The translations under genes and the position numbers were made by a program. A stretch of 64,000 nucleotides of DNA from Tubulanus polymorphus (Eukaryota; Nemertea; Palaeonemertea; Tubulaniformes; Tubulanidae): positions 7,736,704-7,800,703 of the forward strand of contig NC_134036.1 in assembly GCF_964204645.1 (NCBI RefSeq), read 5' to 3'. Below the pieces are notes generated by a model, which saw nothing but the letters and a program-made list of their open reading frames with translations, did not search any database and was not told the origin of the DNA. Shown here piece after piece: positions 28,055-36,460 of the stretch (the stretch's first letter is position 1; each line of letters begins with the position of its first letter).

Positions 28055-28909
28055 GATGAGAAGATAGCATGCGAAATTTGTCGTGAACTTCTAAGAAAAA
28101 GTAATATGGCTCGACATATGAAAAAACATGATGAAAATTATAAACCCCCTAAAATAAACTGTCAAAATTGTAATAAAACATTCTCTAGAAATTATTTCAA
28201 AAAACATTCAGAGAAGTGTAAAAATAATAACTTAATAGTTAATGTTGACAGTAACGAAAGTAATAATAATTCTGTTGAAGTTGAACCTGAAATTATTTGG
28301 AAAAGACCTTTCTTATTCTATGATAAGGATAATATAAAAGATCATTTCTGTGAGCCTTGTCGAATAAAATATAACCCTGAAAATATAGAAGATTGGGAGA
28401 ATCATCAATTTCGTAAAGTACATATAGATAAAATTTCTAATAAATTTGAAACTGAATTTAATGAAAGAAAAGATAATTTATTTAAAAAAATAAAATATGA
28501 GAAAACGTTACCAGATAATGAAGAAACAGTTGAAAAGTTAGAAAAACAATATAATGAATTAACAAGAAAAACATATTATTGTAAATATTGTAAATTGATT
28601 ATTACAACAAGTAATTCAAATCTACATAATAGAACAATAAAACATAAAGAAAACGTAAGAAAATACCAAGAGCTTAATGAAGATCTATTACCAGTAAATT
28701 ATAAACAAAAATGTCCACGATGTATTTATGCGACCTTAAGGCAAGAAGGTACTGTGTTATTTTGTGTTGATTGTGGATGGCAAAGGAATTTATGGGGTGA
28801 AGAAAAAACTAGAAATTTTCTTATAGAACCAAAATTAAATTATCTTGATGAAATTTTTAAAATATTTTCTATAGAAGATCATACACCAGAATATATGCAA
28901 TGGCTTTAA
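28052..28909 (+). CDS. VLTF3-like late transcription factor, N-terminal part
   Basis: 285 residues. N-terminal C2H2-type fingers (CEICRELLRKSNMARHMKKH, residues 8-27; CQNCNKTFSRNYFKKHSEKC, 37-56), further Cys/His pairs at CEPCRIKY...H and CKYCKLII...H, then a zinc ribbon CPRCIYATLRQE...CVDCGW near 222-245. After it comes NYLDEIFKIFSIEDHTPEYM near 265-284, the join typical of poxvirus late transcription factor 3 proteins of large DNA viruses. A TAA stop follows, and the same frame resumes after AAA with the ATG at 28913. VLTF3 proteins recruit viral RNA polymerase to late promoters, so it would fit the promoter elements seen in front of the virion genes. Family call is by motif order only. Confidence 0.6.
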   Translation: MDEKIACEICRELLRKSNMARHMKKHDENYKPPKINCQNCNKTFSRNYFKKHSEKCKNNNLIVNVDSNESNNNSVEVEPEIIWKRPFLFYDKDNIKDHFCEPCRIKYNPENIEDWENHQFRKVHIDKISNKFETEFNERKDNLFKKIKYEKTLPDNEETVEKLEKQYNELTRKTYYCKYCKLIITTSNSNLHNRTIKHKENVRKYQELNEDLLPVNYKQKCPRCIYATLRQEGTVLFCVDCGWQRNLWGEEKTRNFLIEPKLNYLDEIFKIFSIEDHTPEYMQWL

Positions 28910-28912
28910 AAA

Positions 28913-29368
28913 ATGAAAATAATAGAAAATAAAAATGGTGAAATAACTAAAAAAGATATTATAAAAACAATTATTCCACCAACATTTAACACAAAACAAA
29001 AGAAAATGTATTTATATTTATTATTTAATGATTATTATGAAAAACCTAAATTAACAGAAGAAGATATGGAAAATATAAAAAAAATATTTAAACAAATATT
29101 AATGTATCATTTGGAAAATAGAATAACAGATTCAATAAATTATGAATTCTTTTTAAATAAGATTGTAAATTATTTAAACCTAGATATTATAATTCCATTT
29201 GATGAATTAACAAACAAAAAGAAACAAAGAGTGCGAGATGAAATGTGGAACAAGATAGAACTTTATTTAAATGAGAAAAATGGAATGGAAGAAGAACCTA
29301 AACAATTAAATGAAAATGAAGAAGCCAATAGTGATTTCGAGTATGATGATATTGATTTTATGTTTTAA
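28913..29368 (+). CDS. VLTF3-like late transcription factor, C-terminal part
   Basis: 151 residues in the same reading frame as 28052-28909, separated only by TAA AAA. Pattern: KKDIIKTIIPP, a YLYLLFNDYYEKPKLTEED block near residues 41-59, helix NIKKIFKQILMYHLEN, NYEFFLNKIVNYLNLD near 81-96, and KKKQRVRDEMWNKIELYL near 108-125; this order is that of the C-terminal half of VLTF3-like proteins. An acidic tail ends 4 bases inside the polymerase gene on the other strand. The stop could be a nonsense mutation, a read-through site, or a split into two chains. Confidence 0.58.
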   Translation: MKIIENKNGEITKKDIIKTIIPPTFNTKQKKMYLYLLFNDYYEKPKLTEEDMENIKKIFKQILMYHLENRITDSINYEFFLNKIVNYLNLDIIIPFDELTNKKKQRVRDEMWNKIELYLNEKNGMEEEPKQLNENEEANSDFEYDDIDFMF

Positions 29369-32300
29369 TGGCCATAAGGTAATGTTTTTATACCATCATC
29401 TGAAATATGCCTTTTATCATCAAATGGATTTAAACTAGTTTTTTCAACTTCATTAATGTACATCTCATGATCTTCTGATCTTAAACAATTCATCTTGTGT
29501 TTCATTACAATTGATTTATATAAACACTTTATATAATCTTGAAATTCTATATGTTTATCAACCACATGTTTTGTTATTCCTTTTAACTTTTTAGCTTCAT
29601 GATCTTTTGTTCTGTAACTATACATTTTACTTCTTATCCCAACAAATTCAATCATTTCATCACCTCCTAATTCATCTTTAAATTTACCAGGAATCTTTTT
29701 ATTATCATTACTAAATAGTTCATGATCTTTAGGATAATTGCTAAAATCAAAATGATGTTTTAATGTTTTTAAGTCTTTTGTTATATCATTTGTCTTGATT
29801 TTTAGTATGTAGGCGTCAGTATTTTTTTGGATTAATGGGAACCCAGAATTGAATGTTCCATCATCTGTTGATAAATCATAAACATAGTCAGTTGGGTTAT
29901 ATATTTCAAATAAATCTTTAACTTCTTCTGTTAATTCTTTTTCTACATGCCTTAAATTAAAACAATTTGGTTTAGATTTAATTAATTCTATATTCATATT
30001 AAATCCTAATGAACTGCATAATATATTCAATCCTGATATAGCAACTTTTCCTTTTTGAGCAAAGGATATTGTTTTGCGGTTTTGGAACCTTTTTGAACCA
30101 TCTGCGGCATAGAATCCAATGAAGAACCACTTTCTTAAATTATTTTTTGCATTCAATACATAATCTGGAACTATCTTTTCTTTTGTTGAAGTATTACTTT
30201 TCACTATTGCATGAATATAGAATTCATCATTATATTTTGTAGCAAAATCTTTAGGATTATTCACATGTATTCTATAACATTGCGATGATTTCATAACATC
30301 TATGATTTTGAATGTTTTATTTGGATAAACTTCTTCACAGAATTTCTTAATTCTTTCTAATAATTTTAAGTCTTGATTGCATAAATACCAACAATATTTA
30401 GTTCCACTAACATAATTATACACACCTGCTGAACCATCACCCATGAAAAATCCTTTAATAAAATATTCTTTTTCTTCCAATGTTTCAGGTTCTATATTAT
30501 AAATATTATTAATTATTTCATCAAATGACATATGATTCATTCTTGGGAAAAATCTTTTATGTAATAATTCATCTCCAATTTTTATATCAGTTGGTTTTAT
30601 TTCATCACCATTTCGTTTAATTAAACTATGATCTTCTGTAACATCTACAAATCCTAATTTAGTTCTAACTCTATAGATTTTCTTATTTGTTTTATGTCTA
30701 ATAATATTCTTTAATTTTTTCCATCCATTTCTTGTCCAAACATCTATTAAACCATTTATTTGTATTAATTCTTTTTCTCCATATGAAATATAACATTCAT
30801 TTTGTTTTGGAATTATTTCTGAAATTCTTCTTACCAATATTTTATTATTACATTTTAATAATATTGGGGTGTCAGCCATTACAGAATCAAAATATAATAT
30901 TTCTATATGTTTTTCCCCAAAAAGTGGTTGTAAAACATTATAATAGAATTCATACATCAATAGCTTTGAAATTTCTAAAACGGTTGAACCTATAAATATT
31001 GGTTTATTAAATTTCATGGACGTTCTTTTTAATTTTACCGCGGTTAAATAATCTTCAAACCTTTTATTTCCTAAATGTCTAGGACTTGATTGTAAATGTC
31101 TTAATCTTTCAGAATTATTTACTAATTCAATATCATTTCTATTTCTAATATTTTCACATGTTTTACCATAAAAACTATTATTCATTAATTTAAAGAAATC
31201 TTTTTCAAAATCTGTTTTTGATATGGTTCTCTGTTGAGTATTGAAATCTATATATTTTTCTAACCACTTCGATTGATTAAATTCAATATATCTATGTACT
31301 TTCTTTAATTTCATTCCTTGTTTTAGATAAAATTTTAACATTCTATAATGAACAATATAATTGTATTTATTATTTTGAGTAAGTATTAATTTTTCTGTAA
31401 AAACATGATCTTTCGGTTTTATTTTCTTCTGGTATTCACTTAAATAACTATCATCTACAGTTAAATGTTCTGGGCAATAAGGTAAGTTTCTTGTTTTAAA
31501 CTTTATATTTTCAGGATATTCTAAATCAACTACAAAGAAATAACCAATTGGTGCTTCATCTTTTAAACTAATAATTGCGCTTTCCCAATCAGTTTTATCA
31601 CCATTTTCAACTTCTGTTAATATAAAATTTTTATATGGTTGAGGTTGCATCATTGCCCAACCATATAAATTATTGGCGTCAATATATAATAATTTATATT
31701 CATCATTTGCTTTAAAATACCTATCTCCCATAACACCACTAATTCCACCTCTAATTGATTTTTCAAATAATAAAACCATATCTGGTTCTTTTAATAAATC
31801 TAATTCTACATTTGTATATTTTAAACCACATTGCCAGGTTAAACCAGGACTAGAGTAGCAATAACAAGGATCAACATTAAAATGATTCAAATTAACTTCT
31901 CTAAATTTTTCAAATATGTCAGCCAATATCATAACATCTGATTTTAAATATAAATCAACTAATTCACCATGATTTTTCATCTTAAAATGGTTCCAAATAT
32001 TTAATGTTCTATTAAACACTTCATCTTTCACATACTCCTCTTTTAATTTATCATAAAATTGATCTTTTAATAATTTGGTTTCTTTGAAATCATCATGTGT
32101 TTTATAAAATGAATAAGGAATTGCGCCTTTATATCTTAATAATTTAAAATCTTGGTCATTTGGATAATAATATCGAGTTATAACAAAATCATTATCAACT
32201 AAACTTTTTGATAAATTATCTAATGAACATGCTAGAAATCTATAAGAATCTAAAAATCTAATGCAACCAAATTGAAATGAAATATAATTTTCAGATGTTT

Positions 32301-33600
32301 TAGCTAATAGTTTAAAATCATATTTTCTTACATTTACACCATTCATAGCATTATATTCTTCTATTTCTTGATTAATTGTACCCAATTTCTTTGATAATTG
32401 TTTTATAAATAGATGGGTATCATAACCCGATAAATTATGAAATAATATTGGTACAAAATTTACTTTTTTAGCTTGTAAATTGCAATCTTCATGAGCAGCT
32501 CCACGATATTTTGAATTTAAATGATTATGATCTCTAACTTTTTTATCAAATGAATAAAAACGTTTTTCACAATAACAACAATGAGTTGCATAATTAAAAT
32601 CAATTTCATCTTCTTTTGTCATAACTATTCTTTTATTTTTGTTTAATAATTTTGCAAAATCACTTTCTAATTCAATCATTTTATCACAAAAATCATTAAC
32701 TACATTTTCACCTCTAAAAGAAATATATTGACTTTCATATAATTCGGGATAATTTGATTTTATATAAATTCCATAAGCAGCAGCTCTTTGATGAACTTTT
32801 TTAATTGTATTTATAATTGGTGGGTCTTGAATTATATCTTCATTTAATTCACTTCCTTTATCCATTGATTTTAATAATTGTTTTTTGTTATATATTTCTT
32901 TTCTATCTTGATCAGTTAATTCTTTATTCAACGATTCAAAATCCCCATAAATTACAAATGGAACAATATTTTTAAATTTATGATTAGTAAATTTCAATTT
33001 ATAATCTTTTTCTGTTGGCATTATTAATTTACAAAAATCTTTATTATCACATAATTCTTTATGTTTTAATAATGTATTCTCAGTTCTAAATTTAGATAAA
33101 CATTTTCTACATAGATAAATTTTATGGCTGTTAAAATCACTTTCTGTTCTAAAGAATAAATCAATTTGTTTTAACCACATATAATGTTCATTTTCATCTT
33201 TTTTGTAATATAACAAATCTATAGCATTTTCATCATCATAATATTCTGTTAAATATAAAGCTTCCAATGTATAATCTTTAATATTTTCACCTTTTGTCTT
33301 TGGTAATTGCATTAATTCGAATACATTTATTTTTAAATTATTAATTTTTTCAATTTTAGGAATCATTTTTATAGTTACTGGATATTGATCAATTTTATAT
33401 AATGTTTCATATTTCCGATAATCTGTTATTCTACAAACATTTTCCTGTGTTGGATGTAAGCAACTAATAATTGACCATAGAAAACATTTATTATCTTCAT
33501 TTTGAACATTTATTACTGCTTTTGTTGTAAACGGTAATTTGATATAACTTGATGCTTTCATATCTTTTTCTGTTATAAAGTTTGAATCATTTTTAAACAT
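29365..33600 (-). CDS. Protein-primed DNA polymerase B with intein
   Basis: 1411 residues, intact, of which 906-1260 are an intein. N-terminal C2H2-like CRKC motif near 160; exonuclease motifs VIYGDFES near 214-221, FHNLSGYDTHLF and KSDVMILADIFE; between them a VRDHNHLNSKYRGAAHEDCN zinc-binding endonuclease-VII-like block. Polymerase motif A DANNLYGWAM starts near 641, motif B KLMNNSFYGKT near 803, motif C is split by the intein after YFD (905) and resumes with TDA. Polymerases of this group start DNA copying from a protein bound to the element ends. Unlike the virion genes its start has no T-run, only AAAGTAATAAAATG, which may mean early expression. Relic without intein: 9897-13040. Confidence 0.95.
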   Translation of the reverse strand: MFKNDSNFITEKDMKASSYIKLPFTTKAVINVQNEDNKCFLWSIISCLHPTQENVCRITDYRKYETLYKIDQYPVTIKMIPKIEKINNLKINVFELMQLPKTKGENIKDYTLEALYLTEYYDDENAIDLLYYKKDENEHYMWLKQIDLFFRTESDFNSHKIYLCRKCLSKFRTENTLLKHKELCDNKDFCKLIMPTEKDYKLKFTNHKFKNIVPFVIYGDFESLNKELTDQDRKEIYNKKQLLKSMDKGSELNEDIIQDPPIINTIKKVHQRAAAYGIYIKSNYPELYESQYISFRGENVVNDFCDKMIELESDFAKLLNKNKRIVMTKEDEIDFNYATHCCYCEKRFYSFDKKVRDHNHLNSKYRGAAHEDCNLQAKKVNFVPILFHNLSGYDTHLFIKQLSKKLGTINQEIEEYNAMNGVNVRKYDFKLLAKTSENYISFQFGCIRFLDSYRFLACSLDNLSKSLVDNDFVITRYYYPNDQDFKLLRYKGAIPYSFYKTHDDFKETKLLKDQFYDKLKEEYVKDEVFNRTLNIWNHFKMKNHGELVDLYLKSDVMILADIFEKFREVNLNHFNVDPCYCYSSPGLTWQCGLKYTNVELDLLKEPDMVLLFEKSIRGGISGVMGDRYFKANDEYKLLYIDANNLYGWAMMQPQPYKNFILTEVENGDKTDWESAIISLKDEAPIGYFFVVDLEYPENIKFKTRNLPYCPEHLTVDDSYLSEYQKKIKPKDHVFTEKLILTQNNKYNYIVHYRMLKFYLKQGMKLKKVHRYIEFNQSKWLEKYIDFNTQQRTISKTDFEKDFFKLMNNSFYGKTCENIRNRNDIELVNNSERLRHLQSSPRHLGNKRFEDYLTAVKLKRTSMKFNKPIFIGSTVLEISKLLMYEFYYNVLQPLFGEKHIEILYFDSVMADTPILLKCNNKILVRRISEIIPKQNECYISYGEKELIQINGLIDVWTRNGWKKLKNIIRHKTNKKIYRVRTKLGFVDVTEDHSLIKRNGDEIKPTDIKIGDELLHKRFFPRMNHMSFDEIINNIYNIEPETLEEKEYFIKGFFMGDGSAGVYNYVSGTKYCWYLCNQDLKLLERIKKFCEEVYPNKTFKIIDVMKSSQCYRIHVNNPKDFATKYNDEFYIHAIVKSNTSTKEKIVPDYVLNAKNNLRKWFFIGFYAADGSKRFQNRKTISFAQKGKVAISGLNILCSSLGFNMNIELIKSKPNCFNLRHVEKELTEEVKDLFEIYNPTDYVYDLSTDDGTFNSGFPLIQKNTDAYILKIKTNDITKDLKTLKHHFDFSNYPKDHELFSNDNKKIPGKFKDELGGDEMIEFVGIRSKMYSYRTKDHEAKKLKGITKHVVDKHIEFQDYIKCLYKSIVMKHKMNCLRSEDHEMYINEVEKTSLNPFDDKRHISDDGIKTLPYGH
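29821..30885 (-). other. Intein with LAGLIDADG homing endonuclease, in polymerase motif C
   Basis: 355 residues, in frame, from Ser (30885-30883) to Asn (29823-29821). Splicing block A begins SVMADTPILL; block B has VTEDHSL (Thr 83, His 86 of the intein); the end reads YVYDLSTDDGTFNSGFPLIQ then K-N, followed by Thr of the host protein as the plus-1 nucleophile. The penultimate residue is Lys instead of the usual His. Two LAGLIDADG motifs, GFFMGDGS (145-152) and GFYAADGS (257-264), each keep their acidic residue, so the homing nuclease may be active. Site: between YFD and TDA of motif C, the known pol-c intein position. Confidence 0.92.
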
Positions 33601-33650
33601 TTTATTACTTTTTGATGTTTTATTCCTTTTTGTATTATAAACATTTAAAT

Positions 33651-34241
33651 CTAAATATATAATTCATCCAATGTTAAGCCAGAACCCTCAAAATATCTTT
33701 CTTCAATATGACGTTTAAATTCATTTAATATTTTTTCTAACTTCTCTTTTATTTGTGTTTTTGAAATTATTTCTTCAGAGTGTGTTTGAATATTATAATT
33801 CATTTTTTCTTCTGACTTTATAAAACTTACTTTCCCAGAGATACTAATTTTTGGATATTCAACATCTGTTATCAAATCTAGTATTTTTTCTATTATTTCA
33901 TTAAATTTACTATAATCTTCTATTGTTGTACCTTTAAAGAATCTAAATATAATAGCTGCAGGACCAATTTTACTATGTAATGTTTCTAAGATTTCAATTG
34001 TATCTTTTATTTCTAGTGAATCAATATAATTTCTAACATTTTCCATGTAAGGTTTATTTGAAATGGATTTAGTTTTTGAAGTTGATTCTTTTACTTTTTG
34101 AGGTTTATTATCAAAATAATCTTCTCCTAAAACATTATTACTCAAATTTTGATGGTGTTTTTGTGATTCGAGATGTCTATTATAATTCCTTTTTACTATA
34201 AATTCATTACAAACTTCACATTTTATTTCATCCACATTCAT
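33651..34241 (-). CDS. Polinton zinc-finger protein, downstream frame
   Basis: About 196 residues from the ATG at 34241; the open frame extends up to 34289 without an earlier ATG. One C2H2 finger at the start (CEVCNEFIVKRNYNRHLESQ onward), a Ser/Lys linker, a helical block SLEIKDTIEILETLHSKIGP and AAIIFRFFKGTTIEDY, and a C-terminal segment ending FEGSGLTLDELYI. The upstream 55-residue frame (34264-34431) carries another finger and overlaps in a different phase, so the two probably were one gene. It precedes the polymerase by 50 bases, as do the relics at 9345-9895. A DNA-binding or regulatory role is plausible from the fingers. Confidence 0.7.
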   Translation of the reverse strand: MNVDEIKCEVCNEFIVKRNYNRHLESQKHHQNLSNNVLGEDYFDNKPQKVKESTSKTKSISNKPYMENVRNYIDSLEIKDTIEILETLHSKIGPAAIIFRFFKGTTIEDYSKFNEIIEKILDLITDVEYPKISISGKVSFIKSEEKMNYNIQTHSEEIISKTQIKEKLEKILNEFKRHIEERYFEGSGLTLDELYI

Positions 34242-34263
34242 ATTTTCTAATCGTTCTTTTCTT

Positions 34264-34431
34264 TCATTGGAATTTTTCTGGAGTTTCAAAATCTATAACA
34301 TTTTTTATATGATTTGAAGATTTTTCATGTTTAGATTTATTAGATTTATCGATGTATTTTTTACAATATTGACAATAATATTGATTTTTATTGACATTAT
34401 TGTTTTCTAGTTGCTGTTCATTCTCCCCCAT
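34264..34431 (-). pseudogene. Terminal zinc-finger gene, 5' part (frame-broken)
   Basis: 55 residues: MGENEQQLENNNVNKNQYYC, then a second Cys pair and a basic segment with two His (YCKKYIDKSNKSKHEKSSNH), one C2H2 finger, then TGA at 34264-34266. The start ATGGG lies at the inner edge of the right TIR under the TIR promoter, mirroring the gene at 17352. The next frame continues with a second finger at once, so a one-base shift near 34265-34300 is likely. Confidence 0.65.
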
Positions 34432-34516
34432 TTATTAGGGAAAAAAATTACTTGTGGTGATGAGTGGTGTCTCGTACTCTCGTACTCTGATCTGAAAACG
34501 CCATCTTCTAATTACT
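34427..34516 (-). repeat. Polinton terminal inverted repeat, right
   Basis: Complement of 17267-17356 with about two differences; outermost bases ...AATTACT. Confidence 0.92.
34429..34450 (-). promoter_or_regulatory. Late-promoter-like element inside right TIR
   Basis: Minus strand: AGTAATTTTTTTCCCTAATAAATG, i.e. T7, CCC, TAATAAATG. It is the mirror copy of 17334-17354. Confidence 0.6.
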
Positions 34517-34522
34517 TATAAA
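34517..34522. repeat. Target site duplication, right (TATAAA)
   Basis: Identical to 17261-17266. Confidence 0.92.
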
Positions 34523-35185
34523 TATCACAGTGTTTGGATATCACTGTTATTCCAACTATCAGTACCCATGGGATTATTTGGGATTAATTCTCAGCGTCAG
34601 AATACGTATTTCTAGAACAGTGGAACAGCAGCCTACTCGTGACTGAAACCCGTATGTGATCGTGCGGGAACGCCTTTACTAAAGTTAAAACCATTTCCTG
34701 ATGACACGAAACGGTAAACGGTAGGCTACCACCATGATACGATATCACCAATAAAGATAGATCATTTTATTCAATTTTACTAGTGTTGTTTATTGGAGGA
34801 AAATATCATTGTTAAGTACGCCGAGAACAACTATGTTGTATTATCAATCAGTTGACTGACATTGTAAAATTCGATTGGGCTATATTGTCATATAAGTTTT
34901 CTTTTCAGGACGTGGCGAGAGTCAAGTAGCGAAAAACGTCCCCCGGGTCAGCAGGCAGGCAGGGCGGCGCGGCCGGTCGGACGGAGGCGGCGCGCCTGCT
35001 GCGCACTCATAAGGCGGTAGCACCCTCTTACGCACTCGGCAGAGATTCGCTTTGTAATGCGCGCCGGAGAAAAATACCTTTTATTTTCTTTTCCATGCGT
35101 TAAACAACAGTGATTGAATTTACGCTTTGTTTGCAATATTGCGATGGTTATTTGCCGCTGCTGTAGTTTTTTGGAATTGAATCGA
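34523..35185. other. Right flank with a CpG-rich patch
   Basis: No gene recognised. 34930-35070 is strikingly rich in GC and CpG (GGCGGCGCGGCCGGTCGG, GCGGCGCGCCTGC) compared with everything around it and could be part of a host promoter or exon; the minus-strand frame 34948-35136 through it is not supported by anything else. Confidence 0.4.
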
Positions 35186-35412
35186 GCGGCCTTGGTAGCT
35201 CAGTGAGATAAGGCGTGATGCTGTTGAATCCACTATCAATGCTGAGTGACAAGTGGGTTCGAGTCCTGCTGGCTGCGAACAGTGTGCGGCAACACTTCAA
35301 AGGCCGTTCCGTCGTGAGGTTAAATGAACAATCCAATGGGAATAGTCTTGGGAATCCATGATCCAAACGACGTACGTAAAGCCAAACAAACAAAAAGACA
35401 AACAAACAATCA
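35186..35412 (+). mobile_element. tRNA-derived SINE
   Basis: A-box TAGCTCAGTGAG at 35196-35207 and B-box GGTTCGAGTCC at 35256-35266, the latter within a T-arm-like stem. The outer arms GCGGCCT and TGGCTGC pair partly as an acceptor stem. The A-B distance is long, as in Ser/Leu-type tRNAs. It is followed by unrelated sequence (CCATGATCCAAACGACGT) and a CAAA-rich tail (35382-35412), typical of a SINE and not of a working tRNA gene. Confidence 0.65.
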
Positions 35413-35869
35413 TCAGCCGGCCTCAGTGACACCAACGCCGGCATCGCTCTCTGCGACGTTTTGCATGCGTACATGCATCAGAGCTTGGAGCTCTAAGATC
35501 AGAGAGTCTTGCAATTGCATTCTTAAAAATCGTTCTGTTTTTGTTTTCATTATTCAGTGGAGCCTAACAGTTCATGCGTAAAAATGGGTTTCTGTATCCA
35601 AATCTTGATTGATATATATATCTTTGCTGGGACATGATGGAAAAGATCAGAATAAACTAGTTTCGTCTTTTTAACAGAATCGCATTAATGAGGTTTAACA
35701 GTACAAAGAGCCTAGGCTAAATCGTTCGGCAGAAAATAAATTCATTTTCAGGAATAGAATCGTACTAGACAAATAGACCTTTAAGTCTGTGGTCCTCCCA
35801 ATCAACATCGTCATAGAAGATTTGCCGGCTGATATAAAACATTATAACCACTTAATACCACAGTATAAT
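35413..35869. other. No gene seen
   Basis: Contains no coding, RNA or repeat feature I can support. Confidence 0.35.
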
Positions 35870-36460
35870 CTACCAATGCTTCAAGGCCCATGGGCCTCTT
35901 GTTGACATTGGTATAATTCCTAAATGATTCCCGAGTTTATATTTGTAGAATGTTTCTCTTGAAAATTTTTTTGGAATATAATTTTCAATTTCATTTTCAG
36001 ATGGATGTTTATTTAAAAATTCTCTAAAATCATCATATTTAAGTTCAAATAAGTTCATTGCATGAGTTACATTTGGTTTAAAGTTATCTAACTTTTTCAA
36101 TATGGTAACTTTATCATTACTCGAGAAATAATCTATAAATGTTTTTCTGTACCACCGATAATCTGATATATTCATTTTATTGAATTTTGGATTTATAATT
36201 AATGGATTTTCTATTACATTATCTGTACCTATATGTTTCATTGAGTATTCATGATTCAATTGTTTATCATATATTATGTATTCTTTACATTTTTCACACC
36301 AAGATTTAAATACCTGTATTGCATGGGCTGAATCATTTCCACCTTTTGTTTTTAATTTATTATGTTTTGCCCAATTAGCCTTTGTTATACATTCATATAC
36401 AGAAGACACAATAATTTTGATCTTCTTTGCATTCATCTTTATATATATATACATTAGCAT
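35870..36460 (-). CDS. Unknown 196-residue frame in Polinton relic
   Basis: Open from 36460. Contains WCEKCKEYIIYDKQLNHEYS, a C2H2-like pattern with the second His in MKHIG, then a helical region (FIDYFSSNDKVTILKKLDNF) and MNLFELKYDDFREFLNKH. The upstream frame (36393-36647) carries another finger-like YCEEDFDNHNDYLLHIRKDE in a different phase, so it is probably the tail of a longer zinc-finger protein of a Polinton lineage not otherwise present here. The last residues (STRGPWALKHW) run into unrelated DNA. Confidence 0.45.
   Translation of the reverse strand: MLMYIYIKMNAKKIKIIVSSVYECITKANWAKHNKLKTKGGNDSAHAIQVFKSWCEKCKEYIIYDKQLNHEYSMKHIGTDNVIENPLIINPKFNKMNISDYRWYRKTFIDYFSSNDKVTILKKLDNFKPNVTHAMNLFELKYDDFREFLNKHPSENEIENYIPKKFSRETFYKYKLGNHLGIIPMSTRGPWALKHW

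Larger units (their letters stand above)
17267..34516. mobile_element. Complete Polinton (Maverick) with exact ends
   Basis: Starts AGTAATTAGAAG and ends with the complement; 90-bp terminal inverted repeats differ at about two positions; 6-bp duplication TATAAA on both sides. It encodes the Polinton core set: protein-primed polymerase, retroviral-type integrase, A32-like ATPase, double jelly-roll capsid protein, probable penton, plus conserved membrane proteins. Near-identical inverted repeats and mostly open genes point to a fairly recent insertion, but the capsid, zinc-finger and VLTF3-like genes are each interrupted once. The adenain-type protease found in many Polintons was not seen. The inverted repeats are short for the family (often several hundred bases). 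Confidence 0.95.

Noticed and set aside
29821-30885. Group I or spliceosomal intron in the polymerase gene
   Set aside because: The segment is a multiple of three, open throughout and carries splicing-domain protein motifs, so it is an intein and not an intron.
30732-30995. 87-residue plus-strand protein opposite the intein start
   Set aside because: Antisense shadow in AT-rich coding sequence; no recognisable features.
35186-35275. Functional tRNA gene
   Set aside because: A and B boxes are good, but the acceptor and anticodon arms do not fold properly and a SINE-like body with a CAAA tail follows.
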